Shown in pieces: positions 17,181 through 25,952 of a stretch of DNA of 64,000 nt. A model generated the notes under the pieces. That model was not told the DNA's origin. It saw only the letters and a program-made list of their open reading frames with translations, and searched no databases. Source of the stretch: CBDFGQ01 sp965247295 (GTDB taxonomy: Bacteria > Chloroflexota > Dehalococcoidia > Lucifugimonadales > JAGWBF01); assembly GCA_965247295.1 (NCBI GenBank), contig CBDFGQ010000008.1, positions 682,001-746,000 of the forward strand, read 5' to 3'. Each line of letters starts with the position of its first letter. The stretch's first letter is position 1. The position numbers and the translations under genes are program-made.

Positions 17181-18500
17181 CTATTGGGCTTCCTGTATTT
17201 GGGAGCAGACGGTCTGCATCTGGTCCACTGAGGCCTGCCCCAAAGCAAATATCTGGTCCCATGCGTCGTAAGTGATCCGCTTCGCATCATCCATGTTGGG
17301 GAAAATCTCGGCCGTGACCGAGTAGCCCTTGATGTGCCCATCCGTAAACGCAGCGATGTCCACGTCCCTGGCCTTCTGTGGGAACTCCTCTCTAATGTAG
17401 GCTGCCCACTCATCCACCACGGAAGACCTCGCTGGCTGAAGGAAATTGGTGCGGGCCATAGCCCGGCCATAATCTTTGCTGATCAGGAACTTGACCAGTT
17501 CCCAGGCAGCATCTGGGTGTTTGGTCCCGGAGTAGATGCCGTAGCCATCCGTCGTGGCCAGCGTTACCCGGCGAACTGGCCCCGCCGGGAAGGGCGCTAC
17601 TCCCACCCGAAAGTCGGTACTTGCAAGGATTTCCTTCAGCGCCCAGGAGCCATCTTCCACCATAGCGACCCGGCCGGCGCTGAAAGCATCGCGCGTGCCC
17701 AGGTTTTCCACGTCCAGAGAGGTAGCCATCACTTTGTCATCCCACATGCGAACGCGTATCCATTCCATGGCCGCCATGGCTTCAGGTTCGGCCATCAGGC
17801 ATCGAGTGGGATCATCGGGGTCAACAATGTGGCCACCCCAGCCGTTGATGTGCATCTGAATGCGATCCCAGGAGATATCAATCATGCTGCCCCACAGGTC
17901 GGTACGACCATCGCCGTCACGATCGTGGGTGAGGCGCTTCATGGCAGCCAGGTAGTCATCGTGGTCCCAGGTGGCATCAGGGTAGTCAACGTCATATTCA
18001 TCGAAGAGGTCCTTGTTATAGTAGAGTGCCAGCGCGCCGTGGTACTTGGGCAGGCCGTATTGCCGCCCGTCCTTAGTGAAAAAGGACGTGTACTGGGCCG
18101 GGTCCCAGTCGTCAATTGTAGCCTGGTCCAGGTCGGCCTCGACATAGGGGCGGAGGTCGAGGGTAAATCCATGCTGGGCCCAGATAGGGAAGAAACTGCA
18201 GCAGCCCTGGAAGACATCCGGCGCTGTGCCAGCCTGCATATCGGCCAGCATCGTGTACTCTTCGCTCTCTGGGTCGGGGATGTAGAAGACACGGATATTG
18301 GGGTGCTCGGCGTGAAACTGTTCCAGCATTCGCTGGGCCATGGGGGGGAACCACTCGCTCCGCCAGTCTTGGTACACTAGCTGAATCTGCTCTCCATCGT
18401 CCTCGGCATCGGTTGATTTGTCCCCACCACACCCTGTCGCAAGCACGGCTAGCAGGGACAAAAACACAGCAGCCCACACGAACCTGCGTATTCTCCTCAA
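17181..18500 (-). CDS. extracellular solute-binding lipoprotein (family 1), sensor-associated
   Basis: This 439-residue protein has a basic N terminus, a hydrophobic helix and the lipobox VLATGC, so it is predicted to be a lipoprotein. The mature part has the family 1 (sugar-type) binding-protein pattern: AEHPNIRV, GTAPDVFQG, YGLPKYHGALALYYNKDLFDE (split strands), FSAGRVAMVEDGSWAL and HPDAAWELVKFLIS. A DRDGDGRTDLWG loop looks like a calcium-binding DxDxDG loop. No permease or ATPase accompanies it; a kinase and regulator follow directly. TTG 18500 is the start, five bases after GGGAGG. Confidence 0.85.
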   Translation of the reverse strand: MRRIRRFVWAAVFLSLLAVLATGCGGDKSTDAEDDGEQIQLVYQDWRSEWFPPMAQRMLEQFHAEHPNIRVFYIPDPESEEYTMLADMQAGTAPDVFQGCCSFFPIWAQHGFTLDLRPYVEADLDQATIDDWDPAQYTSFFTKDGRQYGLPKYHGALALYYNKDLFDEYDVDYPDATWDHDDYLAAMKRLTHDRDGDGRTDLWGSMIDISWDRIQMHINGWGGHIVDPDDPTRCLMAEPEAMAAMEWIRVRMWDDKVMATSLDVENLGTRDAFSAGRVAMVEDGSWALKEILASTDFRVGVAPFPAGPVRRVTLATTDGYGIYSGTKHPDAAWELVKFLISKDYGRAMARTNFLQPARSSVVDEWAAYIREEFPQKARDVDIAAFTDGHIKGYSVTAEIFPNMDDAKRITYDAWDQIFALGQASVDQMQTVCSQIQEAQ

Positions 18501-18542
18501 TAGTGCCTCCCGTATAGCTCGATTCCTACAACCGCATGCTCA

Positions 18543-18571
18543 AGTTTAGGCTCAAGCCGGACAACGGTCAA
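18543..18571 (-). promoter_or_regulatory. candidate sigma-70-type promoter for the lipoprotein-kinase operon
   Basis: Reading the minus strand, TTGACC (18571-18566) and TAAACT (18548-18543) are separated by 17 bp, about 43 bp upstream of the TTG start at 18500. The -35 matches five of six consensus bases and the -10 four of six. Confidence 0.45.
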
Positions 18572-18723
18572 GCGCGGACTAATACTTATGGCTGGTTGGG
18601 GCGTCGCCTGAATGGACGATGGGCAGATGGTCCTTTTGCCTGCGCCAGAATCGCCAGCCTGGCCGATGAAGATTGGCCGGTCGTGAGGAAGAATGGTTAC
18701 AACAAACTGTAGGGGAGGTAGAC

Positions 18724-21015
18724 ATGGAAAACGCAGGCATGGCAAGGCTCAACGGTACCTCGGGCAGAGCGAGGAGCGAGGGCGCGGACGGCGCTCCCGG
18801 CCCCTCCTTTACCGGGCGCATCGCCAACTGGAGCGCCCGGCACCGCTGGTGGGTGGTGGCCGCCTCGGCGCTTTTTATCGTTCTGGCCATGTTCATACTG
18901 AACACTGTGGAGACGAAGGAGCTGGACTACAACGGAGAGGGAGAGGCAACGGTGGGGGCCGACCTAATCGAAGAAAGGTTCGACGTGGCCCCCGTCCCCA
19001 CGGAGCAGCTGGTGTTTAGCAACCCCTCCCTGGACGCGAATGACCCCGTGTTTCGTTCCACCGTAGATGGGCTGGTCCGGGAGCTGCGGGCGCTGGCCGA
19101 GGTGGAGTCCGTGGTCAGCTACTACGACACTAACGATCCGGGTATGCTCTCGGAGAGCGGCAGCGTCCTGCTGGCCCAGGTGGTCATCGCGGGAGACGCG
19201 GACGACGCCGATGAGAAGGTGGACGCCATCCTGGAGACGGTCCACTTGGCTGAGGAGGGCGCCGCCGGCTTCGAGATAGCCATGGGCGGCTCAGCCTCTA
19301 TTCAGAAGCAGGTGGAAGACATTGACGAAGAGGACTTCTCCAGCATGATCATAGTGACCATGGTGCTGGCGCTGGTCCTGATGCTCATCGCCTTCCGCAG
19401 CGTTGTGTCCGCGGCGATTCCCCTTATCATGGCGGTAGGCGCCATCTTCAGCGCGCTGGGCGTCGCCACCTTGGTGAGCTATGTATATCCCATGGTCGAC
19501 TTTCTCGCCCAGGTTGTGCTCTTGATGGGCATGGCGGTGGGAGTAGACTACTCGCTGTTCATCGTCAGCCGATACCGCAACGAGCGCAAGGCGGGCAGGC
19601 CCAAGCTCGAGGCCATCACCGTTGCCTGCAGCACCACGGGCCGGGCGGTCTTCTACGCCGGCGTCACTGTGCTGCTGTCCGTGGTGGGGCTCATGTTCAC
19701 CGACAGCGCCATATTCATCTCCATGGCCATAGGCATAATCATCGTGGTCTCCCTGGCCCTGGCGGCCTCCCTGACCCTGCTGCCCGCGATGCTTGCGGTG
19801 TTGGGCGACAACGTCAACAGGCTACGGTTGCCCATCATCGGCCGGGAGAGTAAGGAGAACAACGGTGGAGGCGTCTGGAGCGCCATCACGGACAAAGTCC
19901 TGGCGCGGCCTGGCATCTTCGCCACAGTCACCGCAGGCGCACTCATCGCCCTGGCGATACCGGTGTTCTCGTTGAACCTGGCCTTCGCCAGCGGCTCAGA
20001 CTCTCTCCATGACGCGGTGGAGGGCAAACGGGCCCTCCAGCTGCTGGAAGAAAACTTTCCCAGCGGCCTCGCGGCCCCGGCATATGTCGTAGTGGACGCG
20101 TCCGATGTCAACTCCGCCAACGTTCAGGCCTCTGTAACCAGGCTGGTCGAGGCGTTGGAGCTGGACGAAGACTTCTCCCCACCCTTCGAGGTCAAGGTCA
20201 ATCCCGCGGGGGACCTGCTTTACATGACGGTGCCCCTGGCCGGAGGAATGGATGAGGACGTCTCCGAGGCCGCGGTCCGGCACCTCCGCGCCGACATCAT
20301 TCCGGTGGCCTTCGCCGGCAGCGAGTCCCGAGTATACGTGAGCGGCGCGACCGCGGGGAGCGTGGACTTCACCGACAAGATGGTCGACTCTGCACCCTAC
20401 GTGTTCGGCTTCGTGCTGGGGCTGGCGTTCCTGCTACTGCTGGTCATGTTCCGGTCCATCGTGATACCGGTCAAGGCCATAGTCCTGAACCTACTCTCGG
20501 TGGGCGCGGCCTACGGGGTGCTGGTTATGGTGTTCCAGTGGGGCTGGGGTGTGAGCTTGCTGGGCTCCGAGGCGACGGGCGTCATCACCGCCTGGCTGCC
20601 CCTGTTCCTCTTCGCAATCCTCTTCGGCCTCTCCATGGACTACCACATGCTGGTGCTCAACCGCATCAAGGAGGCCTACGACCAGGGATACAGCAACGAG
20701 GAGTCGGTCTCCGTGGGCATCAAGGTCACCGCGGGCCAGATCACCAGCGCGGCGGCCATCATGGTAGGCATATTTGCCACCTTCGCGCTGGGGCGGAACG
20801 TGGAGATGCAGCAGTTCGGGGTGGGACTGGCCGTTGCCGTCTTCATCGACGCTACGGTAATCCGCACGGTGCTGCTCCCCGCCAGCATGAAGCTCCTGGG
20901 TGACCGGAACTGGTACCTGCCCAGCTGGCTGGACTGGCTGCCCAAGGTAACCTCCGACGAGGGAAGCCCCGTGGCAGGACAGCCAGAGGCGGTCCCGGCC
21001 GGGGGAGACGATTAG
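18724..21015 (+). CDS. MMPL/RND-family transporter, copy 1
   Basis: This 763-residue protein has two repeats of one helix, an extracytoplasmic domain and five helices, typical of MmpL exporters. The helix-4 Asp-Tyr motif GVDYSLFIVSRYR and its counterpart GLSMDYHMLVLNRIKE in the second half are the proton-relay signatures. It probably exports lipids or hydrophobic compounds using proton motive force. ATG 18724 follows GGGGAGGTAGAC, so the longer upstream frame is rejected. The second copy at 21672 shares the TGRIANWSARHRWWVVAA start and the LPSWLDWLPKVTS C terminus, which points to a tandem duplication. Confidence 0.9.
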   Translation: MENAGMARLNGTSGRARSEGADGAPGPSFTGRIANWSARHRWWVVAASALFIVLAMFILNTVETKELDYNGEGEATVGADLIEERFDVAPVPTEQLVFSNPSLDANDPVFRSTVDGLVRELRALAEVESVVSYYDTNDPGMLSESGSVLLAQVVIAGDADDADEKVDAILETVHLAEEGAAGFEIAMGGSASIQKQVEDIDEEDFSSMIIVTMVLALVLMLIAFRSVVSAAIPLIMAVGAIFSALGVATLVSYVYPMVDFLAQVVLLMGMAVGVDYSLFIVSRYRNERKAGRPKLEAITVACSTTGRAVFYAGVTVLLSVVGLMFTDSAIFISMAIGIIIVVSLALAASLTLLPAMLAVLGDNVNRLRLPIIGRESKENNGGGVWSAITDKVLARPGIFATVTAGALIALAIPVFSLNLAFASGSDSLHDAVEGKRALQLLEENFPSGLAAPAYVVVDASDVNSANVQASVTRLVEALELDEDFSPPFEVKVNPAGDLLYMTVPLAGGMDEDVSEAAVRHLRADIIPVAFAGSESRVYVSGATAGSVDFTDKMVDSAPYVFGFVLGLAFLLLLVMFRSIVIPVKAIVLNLLSVGAAYGVLVMVFQWGWGVSLLGSEATGVITAWLPLFLFAILFGLSMDYHMLVLNRIKEAYDQGYSNEESVSVGIKVTAGQITSAAAIMVGIFATFALGRNVEMQQFGVGLAVAVFIDATVIRTVLLPASMKLLGDRNWYLPSWLDWLPKVTSDEGSPVAGQPEAVPAGGDD

Positions 21016-21042
21016 AAGGGTTAAGATACCAAACTCGATGGA

Positions 21043-21074
21043 CAGGGCCCCCATTGAAACATATGGGGGCCCTG
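21043..21074. terminator. stem-loop after MMPL copy 1
   Basis: CAGGGCCCCCAT and ATGGGGGCCCTG form a perfect 12-bp stem with an eight-base loop, 27 bp after the stop codon. No T run follows, so it may be an imperfect terminator or an mRNA-stabilising hairpin. A similar GGGCCCC stem follows the second MMPL copy. Confidence 0.6.
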
Positions 21075-21110
21075 AAGGAGGCAAAGAGATGACAAGCGTA
21101 AAAGGGGGAC

Positions 21111-21500
21111 GTGAAGAGGGTCCAACATCAAGGCAGCAAAGAGATGGCGAAACAGCTCGGCCATAGGTGGTTCGGCGTCGTGCGAGTACGGACTGGTGAT
21201 TCAGATAGGTCCCCCCACGAGGAGACCGTCGTCAGCACTAGCAGCTTGAGCAAGCCGCACAAAGGTGTACCAACTCAAGCACCTGGAAGATGGGAAAGCA
21301 GTATAAAGGTCCTTAGAAATGTAGGAATGGGTTTGTGGAGAGTGCTATATTACACGCTACTTGTGACGGGTGTTGCCTCAGTGTTAACGATGGTGGCGTC
21401 AGTGCTTGGCTTATTGTTGATGGTGTTTGCGCCGGTGGTGGTGTTTGGGGCGGTGGCGATTTATCCGTTGATGTTGGTGGGTTGGTTGCAAGGGCGGTAG
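21111..21500 (+). CDS. small membrane protein between MMPL genes
   Basis: The frame encodes 129 residues. The first two thirds are polar, and the last third (from about residue 72) has two hydrophobic segments, VLYYTLLVTGVASVLTMV and LLLMVFAPVVVFGAVAIYPL. Codon use in the membrane part (many GTG and TTG codons) differs from the neighbours. The start is unclear: GTG 21111, or ATG 21144 after GGCAGCAAAGAG. No family was recognised. It could serve the adjacent transporters, but that rests on position only. Confidence 0.4.
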   Translation: MKRVQHQGSKEMAKQLGHRWFGVVRVRTGDSDRSPHEETVVSTSSLSKPHKGVPTQAPGRWESSIKVLRNVGMGLWRVLYYTLLVTGVASVLTMVASVLGLLLMVFAPVVVFGAVAIYPLMLVGWLQGR

Positions 21501-21671
21501 TGACTGGGGCGGTTCGGACGATGCGCCGGGCAGGGGAGTCGTGCCATCGGTAAAAAGGACTACCTGCCGCTCATTCCTTTTATTGATAGCAGAATCGATA
21601 ACCCGCCCGATGCCATCCGGCGGCTCGTCAGCAACAATAGTGACAAGCAACCGACACGGAGGGGGGAGAGC

Positions 21672-23966
21672 ATGCAATACACCGGCTCTCGCAAACTGAA
21701 GGTCACGGGGGAGAGAACTTCGGACACGGATTACGGACAAACCGACAGCGGGTCCAATCTCTCCTTCACCGGGCGCATCGCAAACTGGAGCGCCCGCCAC
21801 CGCTGGTGGGTGGTCGCGGCAACGGTCCTTGTCTTGGTAATTGCCGTGTTCGCCTCCACCGTCGTCGAGACGAAGATGCTAGATGACAATGAGTTAGGGG
21901 AAGGCGAGTCGGGCGAGGCGACCAGGCTCCTGGACGAGCGGTTCGATGATGGCGGGGTGCCCACCGAGCAGCTCGTCTTCAACCACCCCTCCCTGGACGC
22001 TGACGATCCTGTCTACCGCTCAACGGTGGAGGAGCTGGTCCAGGAGCTCAGGGCCCTGCCAGAGGTCTCAGCCGTTACCAGCTACTACGAGGTAGGCGAC
22101 CCGCGGCTGGTATCGACGGACCGGCGTGTGCTGCGGGCCCAGGTGGCTATCGCCGGGGATGAAGACGACGCGGAGGACAAAATCGGCACGATTCTGGACA
22201 CCGTCCGCACCGCGGCCACCGACAGCGTCGGCGGCTTCTACATCGGGATGGCCGGCGACCTCTCCGTGCTCAAGCAGAAAGATGACCTGGCAAAGGAGGA
22301 CTTGGCCCGCGTCCTCATGGTCACGCTGGTGCTCGCTCTGGTCATTATGCTGCTGGTCTTCCGGGCCGTGGTAGCGTCACTGATTCCCCTGGCGCTGGCC
22401 ATGGGAGCCATCATGACCGCCATGGGGATCGCCGCTCTTGTGAGCCAGTCGTACCCACAGGCTGAAGGGTACGACGTGCTAATCAGCATGCTGGGTCTTG
22501 CCGTGGGGATCGACTACTCGCTGTTCATCATCAGCCGGTTTCGGACGGATCGGCAGGCCGGCAGGCCGAAGCTAGAGGCGATTACGGTGGCCTGCAATAC
22601 CACCGGACGGGCCGTCTTCTACGCCGGCGTCACGGTGGTGCTCTCCTTGGCTGCGCTGGCCCTGACGAACAACCCTGTCTTCATCTCCATAGCCATGGGC
22701 GCCATATTCGTGGTGCTCATCGCCATCATCGGCTCCCTTACATTCCTTCCGGCCCTCCTCTCTGTGCTGGGAGACAACGTGAACAGGCTACGGGTCCCGG
22801 TCCTGGGAAGGGCCAACGGCAACGGCGGCCTTTGGAGCGCCATCACGAAAAGGGTCCTGGCCCGCCCCGTCGTCTTCGCCACGGTCACTGCCACCGCCCT
22901 GATCGCCCTGGCGATGCCGGTGATCTCCCTGGACATGGCCAACCCCACCGGCTCCCGAGGGCTTCATGATGCCGTGGACGCCAAGCAGGCCATGGTGCTC
23001 CTGGAGGAGCACTTCAGCGGCGGCGTCGCCAATCCCGCGATGGTCGTCGTGGACGCGCCAGACGTGACTGCTCCCGAGGTCCAGGCGTCGGTGGCCGGGC
23101 TCATCGAGCGGGTCGGTCAGGACAGCGCCTTCCTCGGCCCCTTCGAGACCGTTGTGAACAGTGCGGGTGACCTGCTCTTCGTCCGGGTCGCGCTTGCTGG
23201 AGACCGGAAAGCTGCGGAGAGGGGCGTGGAGCTCCTCAGGGACGAGGTCGTCCCTGCTGCCTTCGCTGGCAGCGGAGCCCAGGCCTATGTTGCTGGCATG
23301 ACTGCAGTCAGCATGGACTTCAGCGCCGCCATGTACAAGTCGTTGCCCTACATCTTCGGTTTCGTGCTGGGGCTCGCCTTTCTCCTGTTGCTGGTCATGT
23401 TCCGGTCTATCGTGATCCCGGCGAAAGCTATCCTCCTGAACATCCTCTCCGTGGCCGCGGCCTATGGGGTGCTGGTGATGGTGTTCCAGTGGGGCTGGGG
23501 GGTGAGCCTGTTGGGCTCCGAGGCCCCAGGAGTAATTAATCCGGCGATACCGCTAATCCTCTTCGCCATCTTGTTCGGCCTTTCCATGGACTACCACATG
23601 TTGTTGCTGAGTCGGATCAAAGAGGCCTACGACCAGGGGCACGGGAACGACGCGTCCGTGTCCGAGGGAATTAGGTTGACCGCAGGACAGATCACCAGCG
23701 CCGCAGCCATCATGGTGGGGGTCTTCGGCACCTTCGCCCTCATGCGAGACGTAGACGGGCAGCAGTTTGGCATAGGCCTGGGTGTGGCGGTGCTCATCGA
23801 CGCCACGGTGATCCGCACGGTGCTCCTTCCCGCCAGCATGAAGCTCCTTGGCGACAGGAACTGGTACCTGCCGAGCTGGCTCGACTGGCTGCCCAAGGTG
23901 ACCTCGGAGGAGGGTACCCCCGTGGCCGGACAGCCAGAGGCGATCCCTGCTGGGGGAGACGATTAG
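21672..23966 (+). CDS. MMPL/RND-family transporter, copy 2
   Basis: This 764-residue paralogue of the gene at 18724 has the same domain order and the motifs GIDYSLFIISRFR and GLSMDYHMLLLSRIKE. ATG 21672 follows GGAGGGGGGAGAGC. The two copies are close throughout and nearly identical at both ends, with the most variation in the extracytoplasmic loops (around residues 60-180 and 440-560). That pattern fits divergence in substrate while the proton pathway is kept. A stem-loop of the same type as after copy 1 follows it. Confidence 0.9.
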   Translation: MQYTGSRKLKVTGERTSDTDYGQTDSGSNLSFTGRIANWSARHRWWVVAATVLVLVIAVFASTVVETKMLDDNELGEGESGEATRLLDERFDDGGVPTEQLVFNHPSLDADDPVYRSTVEELVQELRALPEVSAVTSYYEVGDPRLVSTDRRVLRAQVAIAGDEDDAEDKIGTILDTVRTAATDSVGGFYIGMAGDLSVLKQKDDLAKEDLARVLMVTLVLALVIMLLVFRAVVASLIPLALAMGAIMTAMGIAALVSQSYPQAEGYDVLISMLGLAVGIDYSLFIISRFRTDRQAGRPKLEAITVACNTTGRAVFYAGVTVVLSLAALALTNNPVFISIAMGAIFVVLIAIIGSLTFLPALLSVLGDNVNRLRVPVLGRANGNGGLWSAITKRVLARPVVFATVTATALIALAMPVISLDMANPTGSRGLHDAVDAKQAMVLLEEHFSGGVANPAMVVVDAPDVTAPEVQASVAGLIERVGQDSAFLGPFETVVNSAGDLLFVRVALAGDRKAAERGVELLRDEVVPAAFAGSGAQAYVAGMTAVSMDFSAAMYKSLPYIFGFVLGLAFLLLLVMFRSIVIPAKAILLNILSVAAAYGVLVMVFQWGWGVSLLGSEAPGVINPAIPLILFAILFGLSMDYHMLLLSRIKEAYDQGHGNDASVSEGIRLTAGQITSAAAIMVGVFGTFALMRDVDGQQFGIGLGVAVLIDATVIRTVLLPASMKLLGDRNWYLPSWLDWLPKVTSEEGTPVAGQPEAIPAGGDD

Positions 23967-23994
23967 AGACGTTCGGACAACGGATCGAGTGGTC

Positions 23995-24023
23995 AGGGCC
24001 CCGGTCGAAATGTCCGGGGCCCT
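23995..24023. terminator. stem-loop after MMPL copy 2
   Basis: AGGGCCCCGG and CCGGGGCCCT form a 10-bp stem with a nine-base loop, 29 bp after the stop. It has the same sequence type and position as the stem after copy 1, which suggests that the duplicated segment included the 3' hairpin. Confidence 0.6.
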
Positions 24024-24089
24024 CCGTACTTAGGTTGATGTAACAGGTGTATTTTGGTGGGTACTTCAGACCTATAAGGAGGTGACAGG

Positions 24090-24299
24090 ATGGGTCACTC
24101 GCACGGATCCAGTGATATGGTTGGCCCCGGTCCCAGGACCGGAGCGACTTTTCTGACGAAATTCAAGAGACACCCTTCGGCCCATAGCAATGTAAAGGTG
24201 GCCAAAGGGGCATCCAGACTCCCACAGGACTGGTATCTAAGGAATGCCACGGCCCAGATGCAAGGCGAGTTCTGGTTCCGCACGCTGCTGGGCCGCTAG
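24090..24299 (+). CDS. small hypothetical protein (69 aa)
   Basis: A strong AAGGAGGTGACAGG site precedes ATG 24090. The protein is basic, starts MGHSHGSSDMVGPGP, and has no hydrophobic segment or recognised motif; it ends with EFWFRTLLGR. The ribosome site is the main reason to call it a gene. Confidence 0.5.
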   Translation: MGHSHGSSDMVGPGPRTGATFLTKFKRHPSAHSNVKVAKGASRLPQDWYLRNATAQMQGEFWFRTLLGR

Positions 24300-24763
24300 C
24301 GCCCCGCGGGCAGCCCCGCCAGCGGGTGTTGATCTCCCAGAGCGCTGCACCACTGGCAGCCTCCTCCCACTTTCGTGGGCCTCGAGATAGGCACGCACGT
24401 ACTCACGCCTCGGTAGCGGGGAGCGCTCCCCACCGTCCACCTCTTAGGGCACAGACCAAAACGCCATAACTAGCCTCTGGGCCGCAAGATACATGAGGTG
24501 GCGGAATCCGTCTGTTGAGGCTGCGCAGCGGATTGAACCCGACGGCCCACCGCGGTATAACCGTCAGGGCAATGCGTCAATTAGGGAAAAGCCGTGGGGT
24601 GGTCGCGACAATAGCCAGGCGATGGCTTAGAGTGTGTAGTACCTACACAGAATGGGGAGTTGCGGGGCTTCGGCGACCGGTCAGCTTGAACGCTATGCTG
24701 CTGACCGGTTCCTGTGCTCGCCGCGGATAGCCAGATCAGGGGCTATGGGATTCCCCACCCGCC
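24300..24763. other. gene-poor interval with two inverted repeats
   Basis: No convincing gene is present. TGTGTAG/CTACACA with a three-base loop lies at 24633-24649, and ACCGGTCAGC/GCTGACCGGT with a 14-base loop at 24676-24709. The second is 55 bp beyond the stop of the minus-strand HTH gene and could end its transcript, although no T run is seen. The cluster of repeats could also be the decayed end of a mobile element. Confidence 0.4.
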
Positions 24764-25048
24764 TCAGTGGGCAGCCACGCCGTTGTGGTTCCACGAGAGC
24801 AGAAGTTGTTCCACATCCTCTCTCGCGAACCGCCGATCGCCGCGGCAGCCGATCCTGTAGGAGGGGAGCATTCCCATATCCGACCACCTCCGCACGGAAT
24901 TCGGGTGCACGCTCAAAACACGGGCGGCCTCGGACACGGTAAGCATCTTTCCGTTGGTTGGTGACCCGTTAGTCGGTGACCAGGAATACTCCACCGTCTC
25001 TTCGTGGCCGTTCTCGTGGCCGTTCTCGTGGCCGTTGTGATTTACCAT
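24764..25048 (-). CDS. excisionase/MerR-type helix-turn-helix protein
   Basis: This 94-residue protein has a C-terminal half with the HTH_17 pattern: LTVSEAARVLSVHPNSVRRW, DMGMLPSYRIG and RRFAREDVEQLL. This is a DNA-binding domain used by excisionases and small regulators. The N terminus is low complexity: three NGHE units from a 12-bp repeat (25001-25036) and two SPTNG units from an imperfect 15-bp repeat (24951-24980). ATG 25048 follows GGGGAGGAG at a longish spacing. No integrase is in the window, so excisionase activity cannot be claimed. Confidence 0.75.
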   Translation of the reverse strand: MVNHNGHENGHENGHEETVEYSWSPTNGSPTNGKMLTVSEAARVLSVHPNSVRRWSDMGMLPSYRIGCRGDRRFAREDVEQLLLSWNHNGVAAH

Positions 25049-25636
25049 CAGCTTTCAACTCCTCCCCGATCCGGTCGTCTCCGACCCCGATAGTCCGATC
25101 CGGCTCGGAAGGTTTCCTCGTACATAACAGGCTACCAGCCGGCATCCTTCCCCCAAAGAGTGACAACACCCAATCGAGTAGGGGCAACTCCCGAGTATGT
25201 ATGGGCGTATATACGAGAGGGCTTGACACCTGAAGCAACCATCCAATATCTAACGACGGCAGCGCACCGCAGCCAAGGTCGTTCGGTCCCCCCTCGATCT
25301 ACGATTCCGGTAGTAATTAACACTGCCGAGAGCGAAAACGGATTCCCGTCCCTCGTCCCTTCCCCTGGAACGGGGTGCTCCCCAATCGCCCTTCGGCATC
25401 CCCAGGAGAGACTCTCAGTCCTCTCCAACCAGGGGAGAGGAGGTTTCGTGCGGGAACGGTTTCGATGTCGCCGGGCGCATGGCTACAGCGGCCATACCCT
25501 CCGGCCGGGAACGACTCAACGGTAGCTGAGACGGAAGTAAAATATGGTCCTCGCCTGGGATTGAACGATTTTTAAATTTTCTCCCATTAACAAGACGGTT
25601 CTCGAAAAGTTTGGAGGTATTGTTAACTCTTGTCGG
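25049..25636. other. gene-poor interval upstream of the archaellin-like genes
   Basis: No gene is supported in this 588-bp interval. It contains a stem TCCTCTCC/GGAGAGGA at 25419-25441. At 25545-25566, read on the minus strand, there is a GTTCAATC T-loop followed by CCAGG and CGAGGAC, which resembles the 3' end of a tRNA; the matching 5' T-stem and the rest of the tRNA are missing. Confidence 0.35.
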
Positions 25637-25665
25637 TTGACTGAACTGGGAGGGGTTGGTAAAGT
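25637..25665 (+). promoter_or_regulatory. candidate promoter of the archaellin-like genes
   Basis: TTGACT (25637-25642) and TAAAGT (25660-25665) are 17 bp apart. A transcript starting near 25672 would carry the 22-bp repeat array in a leader of about 280 bases before the archaellin-like start at 25953. Confidence 0.45.
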
Positions 25666-25725
25666 CGAGTTCAAGAGTGTAAACCCCTGTCAACAAAGGG
25701 GGCTCTCCCGGTCAGTATACGCATA

Positions 25726-25864
25726 ACACCCAAGGGGCACCGGAGAGACACCCAAGGGGCACCGGAGAGACACCCAAGGGGCACCGGAGAGACACCCAAG
25801 GGGCACCGGAGAGACACCCAAGGGGCACCGGAGAGACACCCAAGGGGCACCGGAGAGACACCCA
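25726..25864. repeat. 22-bp tandem repeat, six full copies
   Basis: Six identical head-to-tail copies (starts at 25726, 25748, 25770, 25792, 25814 and 25836) of a 22-base unit that begins ACACCCAAGG and ends CACCGGAGAG, then seven bases of a seventh copy. There are no spacers, so it is not a CRISPR array. As 22 is not a multiple of three, the unit is read in all frames in turn and is unlikely to be coding. Perfect identity suggests recent expansion by slippage or an active role. Confidence 0.95.
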
Positions 25865-25952
25865 GGTGAGGCATCTCAACAGGAACAGAATGATGATACG
25901 GAGGAATCAACTGCTAACAAGCATCCGCCGAGTCGGTAGGAGAATTCCGATT

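Noticed and set aside
24515..24730. 71-codon plus-strand frame in the gene-poor interval
   Set aside because: It has no ribosome site or recognisable motif and it runs through both inverted repeats.
25726..25864. CRISPR array
   Set aside because: The copies are directly adjacent with no spacers and no cas genes are present.
25671..25910. Minus-strand frame encoding repeated LGVSPVPLGCLSGAP units
   Set aside because: It is a product of the 22-bp tandem repeat read through changing frames; no ribosome site or homology is seen.
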